Part shown: positions 63,869-64,000 of the stretch, one piece after another | How positions within the stretch are numbered: position 1 is the stretch's first letter | Layout of the letters: the number at the start of each line of letters is the position of its first letter | Assembly: GCA_019112965.1 (NCBI GenBank) | Contig: DXIH01000037.1 | Span: forward strand, 35,566 to 99,565 | From: Candidatus Sphingomonas excrementigallinarum | GTDB lineage: Bacteria; Pseudomonadota; Alphaproteobacteria; Sphingomonadales; Sphingomonadaceae | DNA: 64,000 nucleotides | Direction of reading: 5' to 3' | Notes under the pieces: model-generated | What the model was told of the DNA's origin: nothing | The model's database searches: none | What the model saw: the letters and a program-made list of their open reading frames with translations, nothing else | Position numbers and translations under genes: made by a program

Positions 63869-64000
63869 TCAGGGGGATCGCATATGGGTTGCGGCATGGC
63901 TTGATACCGATTCTGAAGATTCCCGGCATGGTTCGGGAGGTAAAGAATGGATCGTGTGGTCGAGTATTTCGGGGCGGTGGCGGATCCGCGGGCGGGCAAC
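63869..64000 (+). mobile_element. Left end of a probable ISAs1-family insertion sequence
   Basis: The palindromic repeat is interrupted at about 63868 and an unrelated sequence beginning TCAGGGGGATCGCATATGGG leads, after 80 bases, to the start of a transposase-like ORF. The left terminal inverted repeat is taken to begin near 63869; its right partner and any target duplication are outside the window. Confidence 0.5.
63947..64000 (+). CDS. Transposase, ISAs1 family type (N-terminal fragment)
   Basis: Only 18 codons lie in the window: MDRVVEYFGAVADPRAGN. ISAs1-family transposases typically begin with a short helix and the F..(V/L).DPR motif (FGAVADPR here). GGGAGG eight bases before the ATG is a good ribosome site. 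The window edge cuts the gene; the catalytic DDE residues are not visible. Confidence 0.6.
   Translation, partial: MDRVVEYFGAVADPRAGN

Overview
The window looks like a chromosomal segment of a Sphingomonas-type alphaproteobacterium. Supporting signs are high GC content, a complete dcw cluster of alphaproteobacterial type, a PhyR/NepR/EcfG general stress response locus, a complex I NDUFA12-type subunit, and many interspersed GC-rich palindromic repeats. Almost all genes are on the minus strand in tightly overlapping operons (ATGA, GTGA and TTGA junctions). No rRNA, tRNA or CRISPR array was seen. Identifications come from reading the sequence and from family knowledge; no database search was run.

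Layout. 90-3369: an OprO/OprP-type porin preceded by a Pho-box-like array, then folE, a pteridine-reductase-like SDR and folB. 3627-7204: a glutathione-dependent formaldehyde operon (adhC, two VOC proteins, purU, fghA). 7312-14551: small DUF2945 and SWIB proteins, a lipoprotein, xthA, erpA, an M23 peptidase, a DUF455 protein, bcp and glnE. 14662-20127: the general stress response region. It holds a NepR-like small ORF, a DUF6624 gene broken by an in-frame TGA, ecfG, a 45-residue membrane protein, phyR, nepR with a TTG start, a PhyP-like histidine kinase, a candidate small RNA and an entericidin-like lipoprotein. 21031-32833: tatABC, scpAB, nagZ, a SPOR protein, argS, an inserted three-gene block (secreted protein, WYL regulator, GFA enzyme), dgt and a TPR-SPOR protein.

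33193-52115 is the dcw cluster, read on the minus strand as mraZ-rsmH-ftsL-ftsI-murE-(43-aa ORF)-murF-mraY-murD-ftsW-murG-murC-murB-ddlB-ftsQ-ftsA-ftsZ. It makes and polymerises the meso-diaminopimelate peptidoglycan precursor and builds the divisome. 52544-63649: a small membrane protein, cysK, an MliC-like lipoprotein, a ParA ATPase, aat, a DUF2155 protein, an NDUFA12-like protein, a DUF192 lipoprotein, a double cold-shock protein, recX, a fatty acyl-AMP ligase, small proteins, a polytopic membrane protein and an isochorismatase-like hydrolase. The window ends in the first codons of what looks like an ISAs1-family transposase that appears to truncate a palindromic repeat.

The most notable signals are: (1) a candidate stress-induced small RNA beside the PhyR/NepR/EcfG genes, with a GGAAC-N17-GTT promoter and a long terminator hairpin whose loop is almost all C; (2) a 135-bp palindromic repeat sitting in frame inside murD; (3) a 43-codon ORF coupled by ATGA overlaps to both murE and murF; (4) a second NepR-like ORF near the stress locus; (5) four GGGA boxes with an exact 10-bp period upstream of mraZ, the spacing known for MraZ operators.
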